This document shows positions 25,111-36,600 of a stretch of 64,000 nt of DNA, piece by piece. The DNA comes from Auanema rhodensis (Eukaryota; Nematoda; Chromadorea; Rhabditida; Rhabditidae). The position numbers and the translations under genes are program-made. Each line of letters starts with the position of its first letter. The first letter of the stretch is position 1. The stretch is from assembly GCA_964057225.1 (NCBI GenBank), contig OZ059900.1, forward strand, positions 20,723,638-20,787,637. Direction: 5' to 3'. The notes beneath the pieces are model-generated. The model saw only the letters and a list, made by a program, of their open reading frames with translations, was not told the origin of the DNA and did not search any database.

Positions 25111-26830
25111 AAAAACACAGTATTTCCCATGAGAAATATTTTATTATGCTGGAAAACCAGTTTTTGGAATTTTCGCTGTAAACAAGGTTTTGACTTACGA
25201 TTTCATGTGTTCAAACTCATGCAATGTCAATGAAACCTAGCTCAAAATTGTTCGTACAACGTCTAGTTCCACTTTCACGACAAAAAAACAGGGGTTAGAA
25301 AATTAAGGAAATTAGCATATTCTGAGGGCACGCCCCTTATGGCTAATATTGATTAAATCGATTTTTGTTCATATGAGTCGTCAAATGCAACGAATTTCAG
25401 CGTGTTACATACTAAAATGAAGCATTTTACATGCTGAACACTAGAAAAATACAAAAACACAGTATTTCCCATGAGAAATATTTTATTATGCTGGAAAACC
25501 AGTTTTTGGAAATTTCGCTGTAAACAAGGTTTTGACTTACGATTTCATGTGTTCAAACTCATGCAATGTCAATGAAACCTAGCTCAAAATTGTTCCTACA
25601 ACGTCTAGTTCCACTTTCACGACAAAAAAACAGGGGTTAGAAAATTAAGGAAATTAGCATATTCTGAGGGCACGCCTCTTATGGCTAATATTGATTAAAT
25701 CGATTTTTGTTCATATGAGTCGTCAAATGCAACGAATTTCAGCGTGTTACATACTAAAATGAAGCATTTTACATGCTGAACACTAGAAAAATACAAAAAC
25801 ACAGTATTTCCCATGAGAAATATTTTATTATGCTGGAAAACCAGTTTTTGGAAATTTCGCTGTAAACAAGTTTTTGACTTACGATTTCATGTGTTCAAAC
25901 TCATGCAATGTCAATGAAACCTAGCTCAAAATTGTTCCTACAACGTCTAGTTCCACTTTCACGACAAAAAAACAGGGGTTAGAAAATTAAGGAAATTAGC
26001 ATATTCTGAGGGCACGCCTCTTATGGCTAATATTGATTAAATCGATTTTTGTTCATATGAGTCGTCAAATGCAACGAATTTCAGCGTGTTACATACTAAA
26101 ATGAAGCATTTTACATGCTGAACACTATAAAATTACAAAAACACAGTATTTCCCATGAGAAATATTTTATTATGCTGGAAAACCAGTTTTTGGAATTTTC
26201 GCTGTAAACAAGGTTTTGACTTACGATTTCATGTGTTCAAACTCATGCAATGTCAATGAAACCTAGCTCAAAATTGTTCGTACAACGTCTAGTTCCACTT
26301 TCACGACAAAAAAACAGGGGTTAGAAAATTAAGGAAATTAGCATATTCTGAGGGCACGCCCCTTATGGCTAATATTGATTAAATCGATTTTTGTTCATAT
26401 GAGTCGTCAAATGCAACGAATTTCAGCGTGTTACATACTAAAATGAAGCATTTTACATGCTGAACACTAGAAAAATACAAAAACACAGTATTTCCCATGA
26501 GAAATATTTTATTATGCTGGAAAACCAGTTTTTGGAAATTTCGCTGTAAACAAGGTTTTGACTTACGATTTCATGTGTTCAAACTCATGCAATGTCAATG
26601 AAACCTAGCTCAAAATTGTTCCTACAACGTCTAGTTCCACTTTCACGACAAAAAAACAGGGGTTAGAAAATTAAGGAAATTAGCATATTCTGAGGGCACG
26701 CCTCTTATGGCTAATATTGATTAAATCGATTTTTGTTCATATGAGTCGTCAAATGCAACGAATTTCAGCGTGTTACATACTAAAATGAAGCATTTTACAT
26801 GCTGAACACTAGAAAAATACAAAAACACAG
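25111..26830 (-). repeat. 1025-bp repeat of cctctt monomers inside the larger unit
   Basis: Two rounds of ctagaaaaat with cctctt followed by ctataaaatt with ggaattttcgc and ttcgtac lie here, with an acaagt monomer in the first round. This inserts five extra monomers between copies 3 and 4 of the larger unit and explains the 3751-bp spacing of the gatttacg landmark (24169 to 27920). Confidence 0.7.
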
Positions 26831-28513
26831 TATTTCCCATGAGAAATATTTTATTATGCTGGAAAACCAGTTTTTGGAAATTTCGCTGTAAACAAGGTTT
26901 TGACTTACGATTTCATGTGTTCAAACTCATGCAATGTCAATGAAACCTAGCTCAAAACTGTTCCTACAACGTCTAGTTCCACTTTCACGACAAAAAAACA
27001 GGGGTTAGAAAATTAAGGAAATTAGCATATTCTGAGGGCACGCCCCTTATGGCTAATATTGATTAAATCGATTTTTGTTCATATGAGTCGTCAAATGCAA
27101 CGAATTTCAGCGTGTTACATACTAAAATGAAGCATTTTACATGCTGAACACTATAAAAATACAAAAACACAGTATTTCCCATGAGAAATATTTTATTATG
27201 CTGGAAAACCAGTTTTTGGAAATTTCGCTGTAAACAAGGTTTTGACTTACGATTTCATGTGTTCAAACTCATGCAATGTCAATGAAACCTAGCTCAAAAT
27301 TGTTCCTACAACGTCTAATTCCACTTTCACGACAAAAAAACAGGGGTTAGAAAATTAAGGAAATTAGCATATTCTGAGGGCTTATGGCTAATATTGATTA
27401 AATCGATTTTTGTTCATATGAGTCGTCAAATGCAACGAATTTCAGCGTGTTACATACTAAAATGAAGCATTTTACATGCTGAACACTATAAAAATACAAA
27501 AACACAGTATTTCCCATGAGAAATATTTTATTATGCTGGAAAACCAGTTTTTGGAAATTTCGCTGTAAACAAGGTTTTGACTTACGATTTCATGTGTTCA
27601 AACTCATGCAATGTCAATGAAACCTAGCTCAAAATTGTTCCTACAACGTCTAGTTCCACTTTCACGACAAAAAACAGGGGTTAGAAAATTAAGGAAATTA
27701 GCATATTCTGAGGGCACGCCCCTTATGGCTAATATTGATTAAATCGATTTTTGTTCATATGAGTCGTCAAATGCAACGAATTTCAGCGTGTTACATACTA
27801 AAATGAAGCATTTTACATGCTGAACACTAGAAAAATACAAAAACACAGTATTTCTCATGAGAAATATTTTATTATGCTGGAAAACCAGTTTTTGGAAATT
27901 TCGCTGTAAACAAGGTTTTGATTTACGATTTCATGTGTTCAAACTCATGCAATGTCAATGAAACCTAGCTCAAAATTGTTTGTACAACGTCTAGTTCCAC
28001 TTTCACGACAAAAAAACAGGGGTTAGAAAATTAAGGAAATTAGCATATTCTGAGGGCACGCCCCTTATGGCTAATATTGATTAAATCGATTTTTGTTCAT
28101 ATGAGTCGTCAAATGCAACGAATTTCAGCGTGTTACATACAATGAAGCATTTCACATGCTGAACACTAGAAAAATACAAAAACACAGTATTTCCCATGAG
28201 AAATATTTTATTATGCTGGAAAACCAGTTTTTGGAAATTTCGCTGTAAACAAGTTTTTGACTTACGATTTCATGTGTTCAAACTCATGCAATGTCAATGA
28301 AACCTAGCTCAAAATTGTTCCTACAACGTCTAGTTCCACTTTCACGACAAAAAAACAGGGGTTAGAAAATTAAGGAAATTAGCATATTCTGAGGGCACGC
28401 CTCTTATGGCTAATATTGATTAAATCGATTTTTGTTCATATGAGTCGTCAAATGCAACGAATTTCAGCGTGTTACATACTAAAATGAAGCATTTTACATG
28501 CTGAACACTATAA
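26831..28513 (-). repeat. Multi-monomer higher-order repeat, copy 4
   Basis: Contains aaactg (near 26956), ctataaaaat with taattcc, the 7-bp deletion monomer, ctataaaaat with shortened A run, the tctcatg plus gatttacg (27920) plus tttgtac monomer, then directly the tacaatgaag deletion monomer (near 28139). One ctagaaaaat monomer present in copies 1-3 is missing. Confidence 0.8.
27375..27389 (-). repeat. Monomer with 7-bp deletion in the GC-rich core (b)
   Basis: Same loss of acgcccc as at 21582/21583. In both places the preceding monomer has taattcc and the following one has ctataaaaat and a shortened A run, so this is one deletion event that was later copied. Confidence 0.9.
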
Positions 28514-30560
28514 AATTACAAAAACACAGTATTTCCCATGAGAAATATTTTATTATGCTGGAAAACCAGTTTTTGGAAAGTTCGCTGTAAATAAGGTTTT
28601 GACTTACGATTTCATGTGTTCAAACTCATGCAATGTCAATGAAACCTAGCTCAAAATTGTTCCTACAACGTCTAGTTCCACTTTCACGACAAAAAACAGG
28701 GGTTAGAAAATTAAGGAAATTAGCATATTCTGAGGGCACGCCCCTTATGGATAATATTGATTAAATCGATTTTTGTTCATATGAGTCGTCAAATGCAACG
28801 AATTTCAGCGTGTTACATACTAAAATGAAGCATTTTACATGCTGAACACTAGAAAAATACAAAAACACAGTATTTCCCATGAGAAATATTTTATTATGCT
28901 GGAAAACCAGTTTTTGGAAATTTCGCTGTAAACAAGGTTTTGACTTACGATTTCATGTGTTCAAACTCATGCAATGTCAATGAAACCTAGCTCAAAATTG
29001 TTCCTACAACGTCTAGTTCCACTTTCACGACAAAAAAACAGGGGTTAGAAAATTAAGGAAATTAGCATATTCTGAGGGCACGCCCCTTATGGCTAATATT
29101 GATTAAATCGATTTTTGTTCATATGAGTCGTCAAATGCAACGAATTTCAGCGTGTTACATACTAAAATGAAGCATTTCACATGCTGAACACTAGAAAAAT
29201 ACAAAAACACAGTATTTCCCATGAGAAATATTTTATTATGCTGGAAAACCAGTTTTTGGAAATTTCGCTGTAAACAAGTTTTTGACTTACGATTTCATGT
29301 GTTCAAACTCATGCAATGTCAATGAAACCTAGCTCAAAACTGTTCCTACAACGTCTAGTTCCACTTTCACGACAAAAAAACAGGGGTTAGAAAATTAAGG
29401 AAATTAGCATATTCTGAGGGCACGCCTCTTATGGCTAATATTGATTAAATCGATTTTTGTTCATATGAGTCGTCAAATGCAACGAATTTCAGCGTGTTAC
29501 ATACTAAAATGAAGCATTTTACATGCTGAACACTACAAAATTACAAAAACACAGTATTTCCCATGAGAAATATTTTATTATGCTGGAAAACCAGTTTTTG
29601 GAAATTTCGCTGTAAACAAGGTTTTGACTTACGATTTCATGTGTTCAAACTCATGCAATGTCAATGAAACCTAGCTCAAAATTATTCCTACAACGTCTAG
29701 TTCCACTTTCACGACAAAAAACAGGGGTTAGAAAATTAAGGAAATTAGCATATTCTGAGGGCACGCCCCTTATGGCTAATATTGATTAAATCGATTTTTG
29801 TTCATATGAGTCGTCAAATGCAACGAATTTCAGCGTGTTACATACTAAAATGAAGCATTTTACATGCTGAACACTAGAAAAATACAAAAACACAGTATTT
29901 CCCATGAGAAATATTTTATTATGCTGGAAAACCAGTTTTTGGAAATTTCGCTGTAAACAAGGTTTTGACTTACGATTTCATGTGTTCAAACTCATGCAAT
30001 GTCAATGAAACCTAGCTCAAAATTGTTCCTACAACGTCTAGTTCCACATTCACGACAAAAAAACAGGGGTTAGAAAATTAAGGAAATTAGCATATTCTGA
30101 GGGCACGCCCCTTATGGCTAATATTGATTAAATCGATTTTTGTTCATATGAGTCGTCAAATGCAACGAATTTCAGCGTGTTACATACTAAAATGAAGCAT
30201 TTCACATGCTGAACACTAGAAAAATACAAAAACACAGTATTTCCCATGAGAAATATTTTATTATGCTGGAAAACCAGTTTTTGGAAATTTCGCTGTAAAC
30301 AAGTTTTTGACTTACGATTTCATGTGTTCAAACTCATGCAATGTCAATGAAACCTAGCTCAAAACTGTTCCTACAACGTCTAGTTCCACTTTCACGACAA
30401 AAAAACAGGGGTTAGAAAATTAAGGAAATTAGCATATTCTGAGGGCACGCCTCTTATGGCTAATATTGATTAAATCGATTTTTGTTCATATGAGTCGTCA
30501 AATGCAACGAATTTCAGCGTGTTACATACTAAAATGAAGCATTTTACATGCTGAACACTA
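28514..30560 (-). repeat. Segmental copy shared with 4950-6996
   Basis: About six monomers match 4950-6996 in variant order at a constant offset of 23564 bp. The block begins inside a monomer (ctataaaatt on the left, then aaagttcgc, aaataagg and ggataat), so the exchange point lies within the satellite unit. It separates copy 4 from copy 5 of the surrounding higher-order repeat. Confidence 0.82.
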
Positions 30561-33180
30561 TAAAATTACAAAAACACAGTATTTCCCATGAGAAATATTT
30601 TATTATGCTGGAAAACCAGTTTTTGGAAATTTCGCTGTAAACAAGGTTTTGACTTACGATTTCATGTGTTCAAACTCATGCAATGTCAATGAAACCTAGC
30701 TCAAAATTGTTCCTACAACGTCTAGTTCCACTTTCACGACAAAAAACAGGGGTTAGAAAATTAAGGAAATTAGCATATTCTGAGGGCACGCCCCTTATGG
30801 CTAATATTGATTAAATCGATTTTTGTTCATATGAGTCGTCAAATGCAACGAATTTCAGCGTGTTACATACTAAAATGAAGCATTTTACATGCTGAACACT
30901 ATAAAATTACAAAAACACAGTATTTCCCATGAGAAATATTTTATTATGCTGGAAAACCAGTTTTTGGAAATTTCGCTGTAAACAAGGTTTTGACTTACGA
31001 TTTCATGTGTTCAAACTCATGCAATGTCAATGAAACCTAGCTCAAAATTGTTCCTACAACGTCTAGTTCCACTTTCACGACAAAAAAACAGGGGTTAGAA
31101 AATTAAGGAAATTAGCATATTCTGAGGGCACGCCCCTTATGGCTAATATTGATTAAATCGATTTTTGTTCATATGAGTCGTCAAATGCAACGAATTTCAG
31201 CGTGGTACATACTAAAATGAAGCATTTTACATGCTGAACACTATAAAAATACAAAAACACAGTATTTCCCATGAGAAATATTTTATTATGCTGGAAAACC
31301 AGTTTTTGGAAATTTCGCTGTAAACAAGGATTTGACTTACGATTTCATGTGTTCAAACTCATGCAATGTCAATGAAACCTAGCTCAAAATTGTTCCTACA
31401 ACGTCTAGTTCCACTTTCACGACAAAAAACAGGGGTTAGAAAATTAAGGAAATTAGCATATTCTGAGGGCACGCCCCTTATGGCTAATATTGATTAAATC
31501 GATTTTTGTTCATATGAGTCGTCAAATGCAACGAATTTCAGCGTGTTACATACTAAAATGAAGCATTTTACATGCTGAACACTAGAAAAATACAAAAACA
31601 CAGTATTTCTCATGAGAAATATTTTATTATGCTGGAAAACCAGTTTTTGGAAATTTCGCTGTAAACAAGGTTTTGATTTACGATTTCATGTGTTCAAACT
31701 CATGCAATGTCAATGAAACCTAGCTCAAAATTGTTTGTACAACGTCTAGTTCCACTTTCACGACAAAAAAACAGGGGTTAGAAAATTAAGGAAATTAGCA
31801 TATTCTGAGGGCACGCCCCTTATGGCTAATATTGATTAAATCGATTTTTGTTCATATGAGTCGTCAAATGCAACGAATTTCAGCGTGTTACATACTAAAA
31901 TGAAGCATTTTACATGCTGAACACTAGAAAAATACAAAAACACAGTATTTCCCATGAGAAATATTTTATTATGCTGGAAAACCAGTTTTTGGAAATTTCG
32001 CTGTAAACAAGGTTTTGACTTACGATTTCATGTGTTCAAACTCATGCAATGTCAATGAAACCTAGCTCAAAATTGTTCCTACAACGTCTAGTTCCACTTT
32101 CACGACAAAAAAACAGGGGTTAGAAAATTAAGGAAATTAGCATATTCTGAGGGCACGCCCCTTATGGCTAATATTGATTAAATCGATTTTTGTTCATATG
32201 AGTCGTCAAATGCAACGAATTTCAGCGTGTTACATACAATGAAGCATTTCACATGCTGAACACTAGAAAAATACAAAAACACAGTATTTCCCATGAGAAA
32301 TATTTTATTATGCTGGAAAACCAGTTTTTGGAAATTTCGCTGTAAACAAGTTTTTGACTTACGATTTCATGTGTTCAAACTCATGCAATGTCAATGAAAC
32401 CTAGCTCAAAATTGTTCCTACAACGTCTAGTTCCACTTTCACGACAAAAAAACAGGGGTTAGAAAATTAAGGAAATTAGCATATTCTGAGGGCACGCCCC
32501 TTATGGCTAATATTGATTAAATCGATTTTTGTTCATATGAGTCGTCAAATGCAACGAATTTCAGCGTGTTACATACAATGAAGCATTTCACATGCTGAAC
32601 ACTAGAAAAATACAAAAACACAGTATTTCCCATGAGAAATATTTTATTATGCTGGAAAACCAGTTTTTGGAAATTTCGCTGTAAACAAGTTTTTGACTTA
32701 CGATTTCATGTGTTCAAACTCATGCAATGTCAATGAAACCTAGCTCAAAATTGTTCCTACAACGTCTAGTTCCACTTTCACGACAAAAAAACAGGGGTTA
32801 GAAAATTAAGGAAATTAGCATATTCTGAGGGCACGCCTCTTATGGCTAATATTGATTAAATCGATTTTTGTTCATATGAGTCGTCAAATGCAACGAATTT
32901 CAGCGTGTTACATACTAAAATGAAGCATTTTACATGCTGAACACTATAAAATTACAAAAACACAGTATTTCCCATGAGAAATATTTTATTATGCTGGAAA
33001 ACCAGTTTTTGGAAATTTCGCTGTAAACAAGGTTTTGACTTACGATTTCATGTGTTCAAACTCATGCAATGTCAATGAAACCTAGCTCAAAATTGTTCCT
33101 ACAACGTCTAGTTCCACTTTCACGACAAAAAAACAGGGGTTAGAAAATTAAGGAAATTAGCATATTCTGAGGGCACGCCC
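30561..33180 (-). repeat. Multi-monomer higher-order repeat, copy 5, with doubled deletion monomer
   Basis: Includes the gatttacg landmark at 31675 and two consecutive tacaatgaag monomers near 32236 and 32578, one with cccctt and one with cctctt. The 342-bp doubling is a minimal unequal exchange. Private changes include cgtggtacat near 31203 and aaggatttgac near 31327. Confidence 0.8.
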
Positions 33181-36100
33181 GTTATGGCTAATATTGATTA
33201 AATCGATTTTTGTTCATATGAGTCGTCAAATGAAACGAATTTCAGCGTGTTACATACTAAAATGAAGCATTTTACATGCTGAACACTATAAAAATACAAA
33301 AACACAGTATTTCCCATGAGAAATATTTTATTATGCTGGAAAACCAGTTTTTGGAAAGTTCGCTGTAAATAAGGTTTTGACATACGATTTCATGTGTTCA
33401 AACTCATGCAATGTCAATGAAACCTAGCTCAAAATTGTTCGTACAACGTCTAGTTCCACTTTCACGACAAAAAAACAGGGGTTAGAAAATTAAGGAAATT
33501 AGCATATTCTGAGGGCACGCCCCTTATGGCTAGTATTGATTAAATCGATTTTTGTTCATATGAGTCGTCAAATGCAACGAATTTCAGCGTGTTACATACT
33601 AAAATGAAGCATTTCACATGCTGAACACTAGAAAAATACAAAAACACAGTATTTCCCATGAGAAATATTTTATTATGCTGGAAAACCAGTTTTTGGAAAT
33701 TTCGCTGTAAACAAGGTTTTGACTTACGATTTCATGTGTTCAAACTCATGCAATGTCAATGAAACCTAGCTCAAAATTGTTCCTACAACGTCTAGTTCCA
33801 CTTTCACGACAAAAAACAGGGGTTAGAAAATTAAGGAAATTAGCATATTCTGAGGGCACGCCCCTTATGGCTAATATTGATTAAATCGATTTTTGTTCAT
33901 ATGAGTCGTCAAATGCAACGAATTTCAGCGTGTTACATACTAAAATGAAGCATTTTACATGCTGAACACTAGAAAAATACAAAAACACAGTATTTCCCAT
34001 GAGAAATATTTTATTATGCTGGAAAACCAGTTTTTGGAAATTTCGCTGTAAACAAGGTTTTGACTTACGATTTCATGTGTTCAAACTCATGCAATGTCAA
34101 TGAAACCTAGCTCAAAATTGTTCCTACAACGTCTAGTTCCACTTTCACGACAAAAAAACAGGGGTTAGAAAATTAAGGAAATTAGCATATTCTGAGGGCA
34201 CGCCCCTTATGGCTAATATTGATTAAATCGATTTTTGTTCATATGAGTCGTCAAATGCAACGAATTTCAGCGTGTTACATACAATGAAGCATTTCACATG
34301 CTGAACACTAGAAAAATACAAAAACACAGTATTTCCCATGAGAAATATTTTATTATGCTGGAAAACCAGTTTTTGGAAATTTCGCTGTAAACAAGTTTTT
34401 GACTTACGATTTCATGTGTTCAAACTCATGCAATGTCAATGAAACCTAGCTCAAAATTGTTCCTACAACGTCTAGTTCCACTTTCACGACAAAAAAACAG
34501 GGGTTAGAAAATTAAGGAAATTAGCATATTCTGAGGGCACGCCTCTTATGGCTAATATTGATTAAATCGATTTTTGTTCATATGAGTCGTCAAATGCAAC
34601 GAATTTCAGCGTGTTACATACTAAAATGAAGCATTTTACATGCTGAACACTATAAAATTACAAAAACACAGTATTTCCCATGAGAAATATTTTATTATGC
34701 TGGAAAACCAGTTTTTGGAAATTTCGCTGTAAACAAGGTTTTGACTTACGATTTCATGTGTTCAAACTCATGCAATGTCAATGAAACCTAGCTCAAAATT
34801 GTTCCTACAACGTCTAGTTCCACTTTCACGACAAAAAAACAGGGGTTAGAAAATTAAGGAAATTAGCATATTCTGAGGGCACGCCCGTTATGGCTAATAT
34901 TGATTAAATCGATTTTTGTTCATATGAGTCGTCAAATGAAACGAATTTCAGCGTGTAACATACTAAAATGAAGCATTTTACATGCTGAACACTATAAAAA
35001 TACAAAAACACAGTATTTCCCATGAGAAATATTTTATTATGCTGGAAAACCAGTTTTTGGAAAGTTCGCTGTAAATAAGGTTTTGACATACGATTTCATG
35101 TGTTCAAACTCATGCAATGTCAATGAAACCTAGCTCAAAATTGTTCGTACAACGTCTAGTTCCACTTTCACGACAAAAAAACAGGGGTTAGAAAATTAAG
35201 GAAATTAGCATATTCTGAGGGCACGCCCCTTATGGCTAGTATTGATTAAATCGATTTTTGTTCATATGAGTCGTCAAATGCAACGAATTTCAGCGTGTTA
35301 CATACTAAAATGAAGCATTTCACATGCTGAACACTAGAAAAATACAAAAACACAGTATTTCCCATGAGAAATATTTTATTATGCTGGAAAACCAGTTTTT
35401 GGAAATTTCGCTGTAAACAAGGTTTTGACTTACGATTTCATGTGTTCAAACTCATGCAATGTCAATGAAACCTAGCTCAAAATTGTTCCTACAACGTCTA
35501 GTTCCACTTTCACGACAAAAAACAGGGGTTAGAAAATTAAGGAAATTAGCATATTCTGAGGGCACGCCCCTTATGGCTAATATTGATTAAATCGATTTTT
35601 GTTCATATGAGTCGTCAAATGCAACGAATTTCAGCGTGTTACATACTAAAATGAAGCATTTTACATGCTGAACACTAGAAAAATACAAAAACACAGTATT
35701 TCCCATGAGAAATATTTTATTATGCTGGAAAACCAGTTTTTGGAAATTTCGCTGTAAACAAGGTTTAGACTTACGATTTCATGTGTTCAAACTCATGCAA
35801 TGTCAATGAAACCTAGCTCAAAATTGTTCCTACAACGTCTAGTTCCACTTTCACGACAAAAAAACAGGGGTTAGAAAATTAAGGAAATTAGCATATTCTG
35901 AGGGCACGCCCCTTATGGCTAATATTGATTAAATCGATTTTTGTTCATATGAGTCGTCAAATGCAACGAATTTCAGCGTGTTACATACAATGAAGCATTT
36001 CACATGCTGAACACTAGAAAAATACAAAAACACAGTATTTCCCATGAGAAATATTTTATTATGCTGGAAAACCAGTTTTTGGAAATTTCGCTGTAAACAA

Positions 36101-36600
36101 GTTTTTGACTTACGATTTCATGTGTTCAAACTCATGCAATGTCAATGAAACCTAGCTCAAAATTGTTCCTACAACGTCTAGTTCCACTTTCACGACAAAA
36201 AAACAGGGGTTAGAAAATTAAGGAAATTAGCATATTCTGAGGGCACGCCTCTTATGGCTAATATTGATTAAATCGATTTTTGTTCATATGAGTCGTCAAA
36301 TGCAACGAATTTCAGCGTGTTACATACTAAAATGAAGCATTTTACATGCTGAACACTATAAAATTACAAAAACACAGTATTTCCCATGAGAAATATTTTA
36401 TTATGCTGGAAAACCAGTTTTTGGAAATTTCGCTGTAAACAAGGTTTTGACTTACGATTTCATGTGTTCAAACTCATGCAATGTCAATGAAACCTAGCTC
36501 AAAATTGTTCCTACAACGTCTAGTTCCACTTTCACGACAAAAAACAGGGGTTAGAAAATTAAGGAAATTAGCATATTCTGAGGGCACGCCCCTTATGGCT
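33181..36600 (-). repeat. 1706-bp five-monomer higher-order repeat
   Basis: Unit: tgaaacg with aaagttcgc, aaataagg and gacatacg; then ggctagtattg with tttcac and shortened A run; ctagaaaaat; the tacaatgaag monomer with cctctt; ctataaaatt. The first member starts near 33198 and again near 34904, 1706 bp apart. The second round carries gcgtgtaacat near 34953 and aggtttagac (35767). The gacatacg change makes an antisense ATG. Confidence 0.85.

Noticed and set aside
33198-33383. 61-codon antisense open frames at 33198, 34904 and 37292
   Set aside because: A t-to-a change (gacatacg) makes an upstream ATG in a satellite monomer that was copied with its HOR. Same stop as every other monomer; not supported as a gene.
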